Origin: UBA7692 sp033578915
Lineage (GTDB): Bacteria; Bacteroidota; Bacteroidia; Chitinophagales; LD1
Assembly: GCA_033578915.1 (NCBI GenBank)
Contig: JAVQWQ010000014.1
Coordinates: 1 to 28,605 of the forward strand
DNA: 28,605 nt
Direction: 5' to 3'
The stretch's first letter is position 1; each line of letters starts with the position of its first letter. A program made the translations under genes and the position numbers. This document shows positions 15,535 to 23,303 of this stretch, one piece after another. Under the pieces are notes generated by a model. The model was not told the origin of the DNA and did not search any database. It saw nothing but the letters and a program-made list of their open reading frames with translations.

Positions 15535-16545
15535 ATGCCAAATCAATCAAATCTGCGACAAATAAGCACACTAGGAATGATTGCAGGTTTAGCTGCAATT
15601 ATTATTTACTACCTAAGCAACTATTTGGGAGGAATTCTCGGGGCATTGGTAATGTATATCATTTTCAGAAACCTTCATTTTTATCTAACAGAAAAAAGAA
15701 ATTGGAAAAAAATATTTTCTATTCTGATTATACTCTTAATAGTACTCACAGCAATGATATTGCCTGCGTGGTGGCTTATAGCAACCATGTTTGAAAAAGC
15801 AACAGATTTGCTAAAGCAATACGAAGATTTTCTCGAGCTTATTAATTATTACTTGGACGCCTACACTGAAGCTACCGGGATAGACATCTTAACCCAGGAA
15901 AATATTCAAAAATTGAGTCAGGAAGCGGGCAGGCTTTTAAGTTCTTTGCTGTCCTCTGCTTTGAGCCTGATCGGCCAGATGGGGTTGATGTTTATAACCT
16001 TATTTTTTATGTTACTATCAGGCCGGGACTTCGAAAGATGGGTTTTGTCATTCACTCCTTTTTCTAAACAAACAACGAATTTGCTGCTTACAGAACTCAA
16101 AAGGATGACCTATTCCAATGCCATAGGAATTCCTTTGTTAGCCTTTGCACAAGGCATGTTTGCCTTTGTGGGATACAAAATAGCAAAAGTTGATGAGGCT
16201 TTGTTGTGGGGATTTGTTACTGGATTATTTTCTCTTTTGCCGTTAGTAGGAACGGCCCTGATATGGATGCCAATTACAGCATATGTTTATTTTACATCAG
16301 GATTAGGATGGGCCTTGTTTCTATTTGCTTATGGTTTAATCGTGATTTCTAATGTAGATAATTTGCTAAGGTTAGCCATACAAAAAGCTATGGCAGATAT
16401 TCATCCGATGATTACATTTCTTGGTGTATTAATTGGCTTACAGGTTTTCGGTATAACAGGAATAATTTTCGGCCCACTTCTTATAACTTATTTTCTGATC
16501 TTTTTGAAGATATACCGCAAAGAATACGGAGAAATTATTTCTTGA
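15535..16545 (+). CDS. AI-2E family transporter (PerM-like membrane protein)
   Basis: 336 aa from the ATG at 15535. The frame is open to a TTG at 15508, but the ATG start (MPNQSNLRQISTLGMIAG) is more natural, and a promoter-like TATGTTTG at 15517-15524 lies between the two. About eight hydrophobic segments are visible: two or three near the N-terminus (GMIAGLAAIIIYYL, ILGALVMYIIF, FSILIILLIVLTAMIL), a helical loop rich in charged residues, then LMFITLFFML and the C-terminal cluster. The block ISNVDNLLRLAIQKAMADIHPMITFLG ending in FGPLLITYF is the family signature. Members export diverse small molecules or ions, including proposed AI-2 and sodium/proton exchange, so the substrate is unknown. 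The 3' end overlaps gatC by 11 bp, tail to tail. Confidence 0.9.
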   Translation: MPNQSNLRQISTLGMIAGLAAIIIYYLSNYLGGILGALVMYIIFRNLHFYLTEKRNWKKIFSILIILLIVLTAMILPAWWLIATMFEKATDLLKQYEDFLELINYYLDAYTEATGIDILTQENIQKLSQEAGRLLSSLLSSALSLIGQMGLMFITLFFMLLSGRDFERWVLSFTPFSKQTTNLLLTELKRMTYSNAIGIPLLAFAQGMFAFVGYKIAKVDEALLWGFVTGLFSLLPLVGTALIWMPITAYVYFTSGLGWALFLFAYGLIVISNVDNLLRLAIQKAMADIHPMITFLGVLIGLQVFGITGIIFGPLLITYFLIFLKIYRKEYGEIIS

Positions 16546-16825
16546 TTACTTTGGGTACTTTAAAATAATCTGAGTCTTTAAGCGGAGCATTCAGGAGCGC
16601 CTCTTCTTTTGTGAGATGCGCTCCCACTTCATCTTCTCTCCAAACATTAATCTCTTCATTTAAATAAATCAACGGTTCTACGCCTTCAACATTTACCTCT
16701 TTAAGTTTTTCTACTAAATCTAAAATTTTTTCAAGATCACTTTTAATCCTTTCTTTTTCAGATTCATCAAATTCTAATCTGGCTAAATCGGCCAGGCGGT
16801 CTATCAATTCGTTGTCTATTTTCAT
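16535..16825 (-). CDS. gatC: Asp-tRNA(Asn)/Glu-tRNA(Gln) amidotransferase subunit C
   Basis: 96 aa from the ATG at 16823-16825 (MKIDNELIDRLADLARLEFD). The longer frame opens with a TTG at 16849, but that codon lies inside the -7 promoter box, so the ATG is right. GatC is the small clamp subunit of GatCAB, which turns misacylated Glu-tRNA(Gln) or Asp-tRNA(Asn) into the correct amide. The early helix LADLARLEFDESEKERIKSDLEKIL, then VNVEGVEPL and the end block REDEVGAHLTKEEALLNAP followed by DYFKVPKVI are all typical. gatA and gatB are not in the window, so the subunits are coded separately. It is divergent from trpS. Confidence 0.95.
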   Translation of the reverse strand: MKIDNELIDRLADLARLEFDESEKERIKSDLEKILDLVEKLKEVNVEGVEPLIYLNEEINVWREDEVGAHLTKEEALLNAPLKDSDYFKVPKVIKK

Positions 16826-16846
16826 AATTAGCTTAGTTTCGCGCAC

Positions 16847-16875
16847 CAAATGTATGATTTCTTAATTCATTCCAA
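16847..16875 (-). promoter_or_regulatory. Bacteroidota-type promoter of gatC
   Basis: On the minus strand TTG (16875 to 16873), 18 nt, then TACATTTG (16854 to 16847), matching TTG-N17-23-TAnnTTTG. The mRNA would start about 20 nt before the ATG at 16825. The box excludes the upstream TTG start of the frame. Confidence 0.65.
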
Positions 16876-16896
16876 TCATAAAATCTGTTCAGTAAA

Positions 16897-17895
16897 GTGG
16901 AAGTTGTAGTCAGTGGCGTGAGGCCTACCAATAGGCAGCATATAGGGAATTATTTTGGAGCGGTAAAGCAATTTGTTCAACTGCAACATCAATACCATTG
17001 CTTTTTCTTTATTGCCGATTATCATTCCCTTACTACCCATCCTAAACCATCTGATCTAACAGAAAATGTAAAACAAACTCTTGCAGAATACCTTGCATGC
17101 GGCCTTGACCCGGAATCGTGTATCTTGTATCGCCAGAGCGATATACCGCAAATTCCTGAATTATATTTGATTTTTAACATGTTCGCTTATCTTGGGGAAC
17201 TTGAGAGGGCTGCAACTTTCAAAGAAAAAGTGAGAGCACAACCCGATAATGTAAATGCCGACTTTGTTCCCTCCCCTGTGCTTATGGCAGTTGATATAAT
17301 CATCCATAAAGCTGTGAAAGTGCCAGTGGGAAAGGATCAACAACAACATCTTGAAATGACACGAAATTTTGTAAATCGCTTCAATCATATTTATGGAGTT
17401 GAATATTTTCCGGAGCCACATGCATTTAGCACAGAACAAAAATTAATAAGTGTTCCCAGCCTGGATGGCGAGGGCAAAATGAGCAAATCAAAAGGTGATA
17501 ACACAGTAATTTTTCTAGATGATGAAGATGGAGACATCAAGAAAAAAATTATGCGAGCAGTAACCGACAGCGGCCCAACAAGCCCAAATTCACCCAAGTC
17601 ACAACCTATTCAAAACCTTTTTGACCTCATGAAACTAGTATCTTCTGAAGAGGCATATCAATACTTTGATGATGCCTACAATAAATGTACTATACGTTAT
17701 GGAGATTTGAAAAATCAGATTGCTTCAGATATGATAACGTTTATAACGCCTATACGTGAACGCATTAAACAATTCAGGTCTGACCAAAAACGCTTACAAA
17801 AAATTTTAAGCGAAGGCGCTGAAAAAGCAAAAAACAGCGCCGGAAAAACACTTGAAGATGTTAGGCAAATTATTGGTTTTAAAAAATTTATATAG
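16897..17895 (+). CDS. trpS: Tryptophanyl-tRNA synthetase
   Basis: 332 aa, normal length, starting at a GTG (MEVVVSGVRPTNRQHIGNYF). In-frame upstream there is only a short open stretch to a TAA at 16879, and METVVSGIRPTG-like openings are usual in Bacteroidota, so the GTG fits. Class I signatures: HIGN at 15-18 and KMSKS at 194-198. Other conserved parts are FFIADYHSLTTHP, YRQSDIPQIPEL, LGELERAATFKEKVRAQPD with NVNADFVPSPVLMAVDII, and VPVGKDQQQHLEMTRNF. It charges tRNA(Trp) in the cytoplasm. The residue run TNRQ before HIGN replaces the commoner TGxLHLGN, a mild variation. The nucleoside kinase follows after 35 bp. Confidence 0.97.
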   Translation: MEVVVSGVRPTNRQHIGNYFGAVKQFVQLQHQYHCFFFIADYHSLTTHPKPSDLTENVKQTLAEYLACGLDPESCILYRQSDIPQIPELYLIFNMFAYLGELERAATFKEKVRAQPDNVNADFVPSPVLMAVDIIIHKAVKVPVGKDQQQHLEMTRNFVNRFNHIYGVEYFPEPHAFSTEQKLISVPSLDGEGKMSKSKGDNTVIFLDDEDGDIKKKIMRAVTDSGPTSPNSPKSQPIQNLFDLMKLVSSEEAYQYFDDAYNKCTIRYGDLKNQIASDMITFITPIRERIKQFRSDQKRLQKILSEGAEKAKNSAGKTLEDVRQIIGFKKFI

Positions 17896-17930
17896 CAGTT
17901 TTATATATTGGCTTACTGAACCTGACATTT

Positions 17931-18821
17931 ATGGCAAAAACAAGAAACGAAACAGGGCGAAAAAAGCAATCAACCAAGAAGACACAGGTATCTAAAAAAA
18001 CTGCCCGAAAAACTTCTGCCAAAGCAAAGACAAAAACAATAAGCGCTCAAAATAAAAACTCAAAAACATCACCAAAGAAGATTGGGTTTTCTAAAGAAAA
18101 AAGCGTTTCAGTGAAGAAAAATATAAAGCAACCACAAAATGCAGAAGATTTGTTTGCTAAACCAACCATATCTAAAAAAACATCAGAGACCGTCGAAAAA
18201 ACAATTCGGCATATTGCTGTTGCCGGTAACATCGGCTCAGGTAAAACTACCTTGACTCAATTACTTTCTAAACACTACGGATGGATTCCTCATTTTGAAG
18301 ACGAAGAACAAAATCCCTATATAAATGACTTTTATGAAGATATGCCCAGATGGAGCTTTCATCTGCAAATATATTTTTTAAATAAACGATTCAGGCAGAT
18401 ACTTGAAATTCAACAAGGCACCGAAGTCGTTATACAAGACCGCACTATACACGAAGATGCATTCATCTTTGCCCCCAACCTTCATGCGATGGGTTTAATG
18501 AGCACTCGAGATTATGAAAACTACAGAAGTTTCTATGAAACGCTTAGAAAATTAATAAAGCCTCCCGATTTGCTTATTTACTTGCGAGCATCTGTACCGG
18601 CACTGGTTAACCAGATACAAAAACGTGGAAGGGAATATGAAGACAATCTCCGCTTAGACTATCTAAAGCGACTTAATGAGTATTACGAAAAGTGGATAAG
18701 CAATTACAATGAAGGAAATTTGCTTATCATAGACGTAGATAAGCTCAACTTCGCTGAAGATAAAGACGCTCTGGGCGAGGTTATTCAGCGTATAGATGCA
18801 CAACTTTTTGGCCTGTTCTAA
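17931..18821 (+). CDS. Deoxynucleoside kinase with a long lysine-rich N-terminal tail
   Basis: 296 aa. Residues from about 93 onward are a deoxynucleoside kinase (dAdo/dGuo kinase type): P-loop AGNIGSGKTTLTQLL with GNIGSGKT at 99-106, HFEDEEQNPYINDFYED, MPRWSFHLQIYFLNKRF, and QDRTIHEDAFIF at 169-180 in the place of the ERS motif. The C-terminal PPDLLIYLRAS and the REYEDNLRLDYLKRLNEYYEKW helix also match. The enzyme phosphorylates salvaged deoxynucleosides. The first 90 residues are foreign to the family, which is normally 200-220 aa: 24 Lys and 3 Arg with many Ser, Thr and Ala (RKKQSTKKTQVSKKTARKTS), like a histone H1 tail. No ATG lies between residue 1 and the kinase core, so the tail seems real. 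It follows trpS by 35 bp. Confidence 0.9.
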   Translation: MAKTRNETGRKKQSTKKTQVSKKTARKTSAKAKTKTISAQNKNSKTSPKKIGFSKEKSVSVKKNIKQPQNAEDLFAKPTISKKTSETVEKTIRHIAVAGNIGSGKTTLTQLLSKHYGWIPHFEDEEQNPYINDFYEDMPRWSFHLQIYFLNKRFRQILEIQQGTEVVIQDRTIHEDAFIFAPNLHAMGLMSTRDYENYRSFYETLRKLIKPPDLLIYLRASVPALVNQIQKRGREYEDNLRLDYLKRLNEYYEKWISNYNEGNLLIIDVDKLNFAEDKDALGEVIQRIDAQLFGLF

Positions 18822-18822
18822 T

Positions 18823-18843
18823 AATTATTTGCATCAAATAATT
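18823..18843. terminator. AT-rich hairpin between convergent genes
   Basis: AATTATTTG, loop CAT, CAAATAATT: a perfect 9-bp inverted repeat in the 25-bp space between the stop codons of the nucleoside kinase (plus) and the T9SS protein (minus). Position and symmetry suggest a bidirectional terminator, but the stem is AT-only apart from one G-C pair. Confidence 0.4.
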
Positions 18844-18846
18844 GTG

Positions 18847-19068
18847 TTAATGCACAAATAAATGCTTTGTAATTTTATTGTTGTCGGTAATAATTGATAT
18901 CAGGTAATTTCCTTTAGGTATCTGATTCTCGTAATATATAAGCTGAGTGCCTTTAACTAAATCAATAGATCTGTTTACTATTGTTCTACCCGTAATGTCT
19001 GTTATCAACAGTTTTCCAACCAGGTCTTTTGAAGAATCAGTTTTGATTACTAACCCTTTTTGCAACAA
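18847..19068 (-). CDS. T9SS type A sorting module, out of frame with the VCBS protein
   Basis: About 70 codons ending at 18847. The product LVIKTDSSKDLVGKLLITD, then ITGRTIVNRSIDLVKG, then IPKGNYLISIITDNNKITKH and LFV is a classical C-terminal module (Por secretion tail) that directs proteins through the type IX secretion system and is cut off at the cell surface. Its only start is a TTG, and it has no signal peptide, so it cannot work alone. It is evidently the missing end of the gene upstream, which stops at 19050 in the neighbouring frame. The frame change falls between 19050 and 19092, most simply at an A5 tract (plus-strand T run 19057-19061) where one extra A would join them. Confidence 0.8.
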   Translation of the reverse strand: MLQKGLVIKTDSSKDLVGKLLITDITGRTIVNRSIDLVKGTQLIYYENQIPKGNYLISIITDNNKITKHLFVH

Positions 19069-22000
19069 TTTACTTTCAAATCCATAATTTCATGATTATG
19101 GTTGGCTGTTGAAAGCGTTGCTGAAACAATAGGGCTATATTCGTATTTATTATCCGCATCAATTTGTTTTAATCGGTAGTAATAAGTCAGTTCTGGAAGA
19201 ACATTATAGTCATTAAATGCATAGTAATTTGTTTCGGTAGAATTTAATTTTCCATGCTCCCAACCTATGCCGTAATATTCTTTTCCGTTTTCTGAACGTT
19301 GTATTTCAAACCCCAAATTGTTGACTTCAGATTCGGTTATCCATATTAACCTGATAATTTTACCCTCCACAGGAATAGCCTTGAAAGAAGATAATTTTAC
19401 AGGAAGCAATCCTCCTCCACCCCTTCCGATACCAAACTCAGAAAATGAAGTCAGATTTTTAAGAGCAGTATAACCGGTAGAAATCTTTCTTAAAGAGTCA
19501 TTCAAATCGGGATGTACACCTCCTCCATTTCCCCATCCTTCTACTCCGGAGCCAGTTCTGCGTTTCAAAAGCAAAAATTCGTTATCTGAAAGGTTGGAAA
19601 AATTGCTTGTCTTTACATAAATATCGTATGAACCTCTTGATGGAGCTATGTCCGGTTCAACGCGCCAAATTCCCTCCACTGCAAGGGAGGCAAGATGAAT
19701 GTTGTTTTCTGTGTAGTCAATACCATGTCGCGAATCCTCAGGAATATCAACAAACTGCACACATATATAATTAGTTCCAAATAAAAAGTTATTCTTAAAA
19801 TCTAGAGTGAATATGCGCTGAAAATCCCGTTTACCTATTGGCCATGAATATACCTTATCATCACTTCTGATATGTCTGCAAAATTCCCCGATGATAAAAG
19901 AACTATCGTTTCCTCCTGAAACTGAAAAATTGTCTTTATTGAAAATCCATAGTGTATCATTACCCATGTCAAGGCATCCTTTCAACATCTTAAGTTGATT
20001 TGAAATTTCCAGTTTCCCCTCTGCGATAAAAGCAGGAAAATATTCAGATGTGTTATTCAAAACCAGATTCTGTATCTCAACTTTTTCTCCTTCATAATCT
20101 ATAGTTGTGGGGATTATCTGTGGTTCTGAACCATTTAATTCTATAATGGCTTGTTCGTGGCTGCGTATTCTTCCATATCTTTGTGGAGAATTCTTTCGGA
20201 TAATGTTACCACCTAGCAAAAGATTAGATGCAGAATCCAGGTTAATTATCGAGGTATTTTTTTGATTTACATCGAAGCTTATATTTTTAGCTACCCTTAG
20301 CAAAGAGTTCTTTTTTAATTCTAAGGAAGAATAACCAAAATCATCGTTAATGATTAGCTCTTTGCAGGAAGACTGTGTGCTTACGTAAATATTTTTTCCG
20401 GAAATGACTGCTGTATCATTAATGCCGGGATAACCATTAAGACCAGTGCAATTCCCATGCCATGTAACAGGATTGTTCCATTCACCATGGTTTACAGCTA
20501 CGCATCCGGTGTAGGCGAAATGTTGTATAAGTAACGTATCTTTTGATATACAACCAGCGTTTTTGATTTCCCATTCTAACAAAGCTTGCTTTCCTCTTGC
20601 AACACTAACCTGTGAATTGTATGCCGATGGAGAAATAATATTTGCTTGACCTAAGATAAGTGTCCAACGCCCTGTCGCCGATCCGCCCGGATTGTTGGCT
20701 TTTAAGTCAAATATAGTATCTCCTTTTAAACGAATGATATCTGACCCTGCATTAGCACGTAAAGTATCAGGTGTATTAAAAATAGCCACCTCATCGAAAC
20801 TTGAAGGACATACGCCATTAGAAGTTATCCATCTTAAAATAGCATTTCCATTGGTTAATTGAACAATGGTTGTAGGGGATGAAGGAGAAACTACTGTAGC
20901 ATTACCTGATTCAACTTTCCATAATCCAGACCCAACCATGGGATTGTTTGCAGACATTAGAAAAAGGGAATTATTGCATTGATAAATGTCAGGTCCTGCG
21001 TTTGCAGGTGTAGGAGGTTGTGTAACAACGATTGTTTTTGATACAGAAGCTGTACATCCTGCAGAATTTGTAACAGTCACTCTATATAGCCCGCCGGTAT
21101 TTATATTTATTGATGATGAACTATCTCCAGTTGACCAATAATATGAAGTTCCACCGGAAGCAGTGAGAACAGCAGAATGCCCAAAGCAAATCGAATCGGG
21201 TCCAGATAAGGAAGCGTTTGGATTTAAGCTGTGATGAATAGTTACAGTTGAAGAGCTTGAAACACATCCGTTTGATAGCGTCCATCTTAGTACTGCAATA
21301 TTTCCAGGATGGACTGTTACTGTCGTAGTAGGCGAATTAACATTATCAATACTAGCAGTTCCACTCACTAATGTCCAACGTCCTGTTGTTCCATTTACGC
21401 TGTTGGCAGACATTGTAAAGATTGAGTTGCCGTTGCATCGTGTTTGATTTTGTCCAGCGTTGGCGACAAACGAAGTAGGACTGCTTTCACTTGTATCATA
21501 CACAACAAGAAGTTGATTAGTTAAATCTCTTGGACGAACAATTTTTGTAACTACTTTTTGTGATCCCGAGTTAGGTTTTACAAACTTTACTATCACACGA
21601 TAGAAAGAGTCTCTTCCATTAATGAGACCAAAATGTAGTATTGGTGACATTTGTGAACCATGTCCGCTTCCGCCATCTACTTGCTGAATACCAGTAACAT
21701 TTTGGCCGCTGCAATTTTGTACAATAGCGGTAGCGCCTGTAGCCACACGCGATCTGCCTGAACCTAAACTGATGAGAGGTAATACCTTCAAATAGGACAA
21801 TGCTCCTGGCCCAATAAAATTATTTCTCCATAATTGATTGTTTCCATTGTTAATGCTAACATATAAATCTAAATCTCCGTCATTGTCATAATCTGCAAAT
21901 GAAGCTCCTTCGCCATCGGCATTTACATTTATTCCGGCATTAGCATGCGAAAATCGAAAATCTCCCTGTCCATTAGAAGCATTCATTAGCAGAAAAGATG

Positions 22001-23045
22001 TGCCGCTGCCATTGGTCAAAAACAAATCTATTCTTCCATCGTGGTTTACATCGCCTAAAGCAATACCATCGACAGAATTTGTTCGGGGAAGTTCAGACGA
22101 TGAGCCGGTTACAACTACATTAGCTAAAGAAAAATTACCGCTGTTTGTCCCTGTTTGTTCATAAATTACTGTTCTGCTTCCATCTGAAGGAAAACCTCCG
22201 TCTGTATATATAATATCAAAGTCTCCGTCATTATCGAAGTCTGCAAAAGCCACGCCTCCTTTGTTATCATTGGGCGCATTGTGATTGGGATTATTCACTC
22301 GGCTGAAATTTCCATTGCCATTGTTGATAAATAAATCTGCCTGATGTTCATTGTTGGGAGTGGTTCCATCCCTTCTTAACAAGAGGTCAATATCTCCATC
22401 GCCATCAAAATCCGCAGTAGTAGCATAATCGCCCATGCCTGAGTTGCCCAATCCTCTTAAGTTTGAATTAATAGTGTATAAGGAATAATTCCCATTGCCA
22501 TCGTTCAGCAAAATTTCTTCTCCGAACTCATGGTTTTCAACTAATAAATCCAAATCACCATCGCCTTCCATATCAAACAAGGACAACCCTTCTGAATTCA
22601 TACCATTTCCTCCTCGTGAAGTAAACCAACTCGGGTTGATAGTCATATGAAGGCTAAACGTGAAATTGGGAGAGCCGGAGTTTTTAAAAACATATAATAC
22701 GGGCGAAGTATTGACGATGAAATCGTTGTCGCCATCATTATCAATATCACCTGTAACTACACTTCTTTCAGTAGTTGATAACGAATTAAAAAGTGAGCCT
22801 GTTACATCAGTAAATGTGTTGTTAGAGTTTTGAAAATAGATTCTTGTTTTAGATGTTGAGTTAAAGGTATTTACAATTAAATCTAACCTGCCATCATTAT
22901 TAAAGTCGCACCATGCCACCCCACCATCTTTTTGACCACTAAGCGCAACTCCTGCTGTTGAAGCAACATTGCTGAAATTAGGTTGTGAAAAAAGTTTTGC
23001 AAAAGCGAAAAAAGTGAATACATAAAAAAGAGAGGCCTTCTTCAT
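19050..23045 (-). CDS. Large secreted FG-GAP/VCBS repeat protein with UnbV/ASPIC domain, T9SS substrate
   Basis: 1331 aa in this frame. Signal peptide MKKASLFYVFTFFAFAKLFSQ. Seven FG-GAP/VCBS calcium-binding repeats follow between about residues 40 and 400, each with a DxDxDGxxD core (DFNNDGRLDLIV, DIDNDGDNDFIV, DMEGDGDLDLLV, DFDGDGDIDLLL, DFDNDGDFDIIY, DVNHDGRIDLFL, DYDNDGDLDLYV), a likely beta-propeller. An UnbV/ASPIC-like domain comes next (about 425-490, with RSRVATGATAIV and QQVDGGSGHGSQMSP), then PKD/Ig-like repeats with VANAGQNQTRCNG and TPANAGPDIYQCNN units. The region around 1200-1300 (EVNNLGFEIQRSENGKEYYGIG) is the domain that normally precedes a sorting module. The module itself sits in the next frame (18847-19068). 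Probably an exported surface or adhesive protein; its ligand is unknown. Confidence 0.9.
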   Translation of the reverse strand: MKKASLFYVFTFFAFAKLFSQPNFSNVASTAGVALSGQKDGGVAWCDFNNDGRLDLIVNTFNSTSKTRIYFQNSNNTFTDVTGSLFNSLSTTERSVVTGDIDNDGDNDFIVNTSPVLYVFKNSGSPNFTFSLHMTINPSWFTSRGGNGMNSEGLSLFDMEGDGDLDLLVENHEFGEEILLNDGNGNYSLYTINSNLRGLGNSGMGDYATTADFDGDGDIDLLLRRDGTTPNNEHQADLFINNGNGNFSRVNNPNHNAPNDNKGGVAFADFDNDGDFDIIYTDGGFPSDGSRTVIYEQTGTNSGNFSLANVVVTGSSSELPRTNSVDGIALGDVNHDGRIDLFLTNGSGTSFLLMNASNGQGDFRFSHANAGINVNADGEGASFADYDNDGDLDLYVSINNGNNQLWRNNFIGPGALSYLKVLPLISLGSGRSRVATGATAIVQNCSGQNVTGIQQVDGGSGHGSQMSPILHFGLINGRDSFYRVIVKFVKPNSGSQKVVTKIVRPRDLTNQLLVVYDTSESSPTSFVANAGQNQTRCNGNSIFTMSANSVNGTTGRWTLVSGTASIDNVNSPTTTVTVHPGNIAVLRWTLSNGCVSSSSTVTIHHSLNPNASLSGPDSICFGHSAVLTASGGTSYYWSTGDSSSSININTGGLYRVTVTNSAGCTASVSKTIVVTQPPTPANAGPDIYQCNNSLFLMSANNPMVGSGLWKVESGNATVVSPSSPTTIVQLTNGNAILRWITSNGVCPSSFDEVAIFNTPDTLRANAGSDIIRLKGDTIFDLKANNPGGSATGRWTLILGQANIISPSAYNSQVSVARGKQALLEWEIKNAGCISKDTLLIQHFAYTGCVAVNHGEWNNPVTWHGNCTGLNGYPGINDTAVISGKNIYVSTQSSCKELIINDDFGYSSLELKKNSLLRVAKNISFDVNQKNTSIINLDSASNLLLGGNIIRKNSPQRYGRIRSHEQAIIELNGSEPQIIPTTIDYEGEKVEIQNLVLNNTSEYFPAFIAEGKLEISNQLKMLKGCLDMGNDTLWIFNKDNFSVSGGNDSSFIIGEFCRHIRSDDKVYSWPIGKRDFQRIFTLDFKNNFLFGTNYICVQFVDIPEDSRHGIDYTENNIHLASLAVEGIWRVEPDIAPSRGSYDIYVKTSNFSNLSDNEFLLLKRRTGSGVEGWGNGGGVHPDLNDSLRKISTGYTALKNLTSFSEFGIGRGGGGLLPVKLSSFKAIPVEGKIIRLIWITESEVNNLGFEIQRSENGKEYYGIGWEHGKLNSTETNYYAFNDYNVLPELTYYYRLKQIDADNKYEYSPIVSATLSTANHNHEIMDLKVNCCKKG

Positions 23046-23080
23046 GTTTTCGTTTTTTTGAATTCCTATACGAAAACATG
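23043..23080 (-). promoter_or_regulatory. Inverted repeat containing the start codon of the VCBS protein
   Basis: On the minus strand CATGTTTTCG, an 18-nt spacer, then CGAAAACATG: perfect 10-nt arms. The last three bases before the end of the second arm include the ATG of the gene, so a folded mRNA would bury the start codon. It could equally be a palindromic protein-binding site. About 220 bp of A/T-rich DNA without an ORF separates it from the plus-strand E1 alpha gene; I see no clear promoter box there. Confidence 0.45.
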
Positions 23081-23303
23081 TTTAGAAAGGATTCTTAAAA
23101 AAAAAAATTAACAGAAAAATAAAATCACTTAATTCTAAAGAAACAAACGGCAGCAAAATTTTATCAGAACACTTACAATTTAAAATAAATTGATTTTCTT
23201 GAACTTTTGTTGAAATATAATACGATTAAAATCCAATTTTGGTTGCGCAGATGCATATCTATACACATTGTTTTTTAAAATTGCAACGTTTTTAATTTAT
23301 TAA

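Noticed and set aside
19050..19068. Programmed -1 ribosomal frameshift at C AAA AAG in the T9SS gene
   Set aside because: The heptamer lacks the matching first base of a strong slippery site and I see no clear downstream stem, so a missing base is the simpler view.
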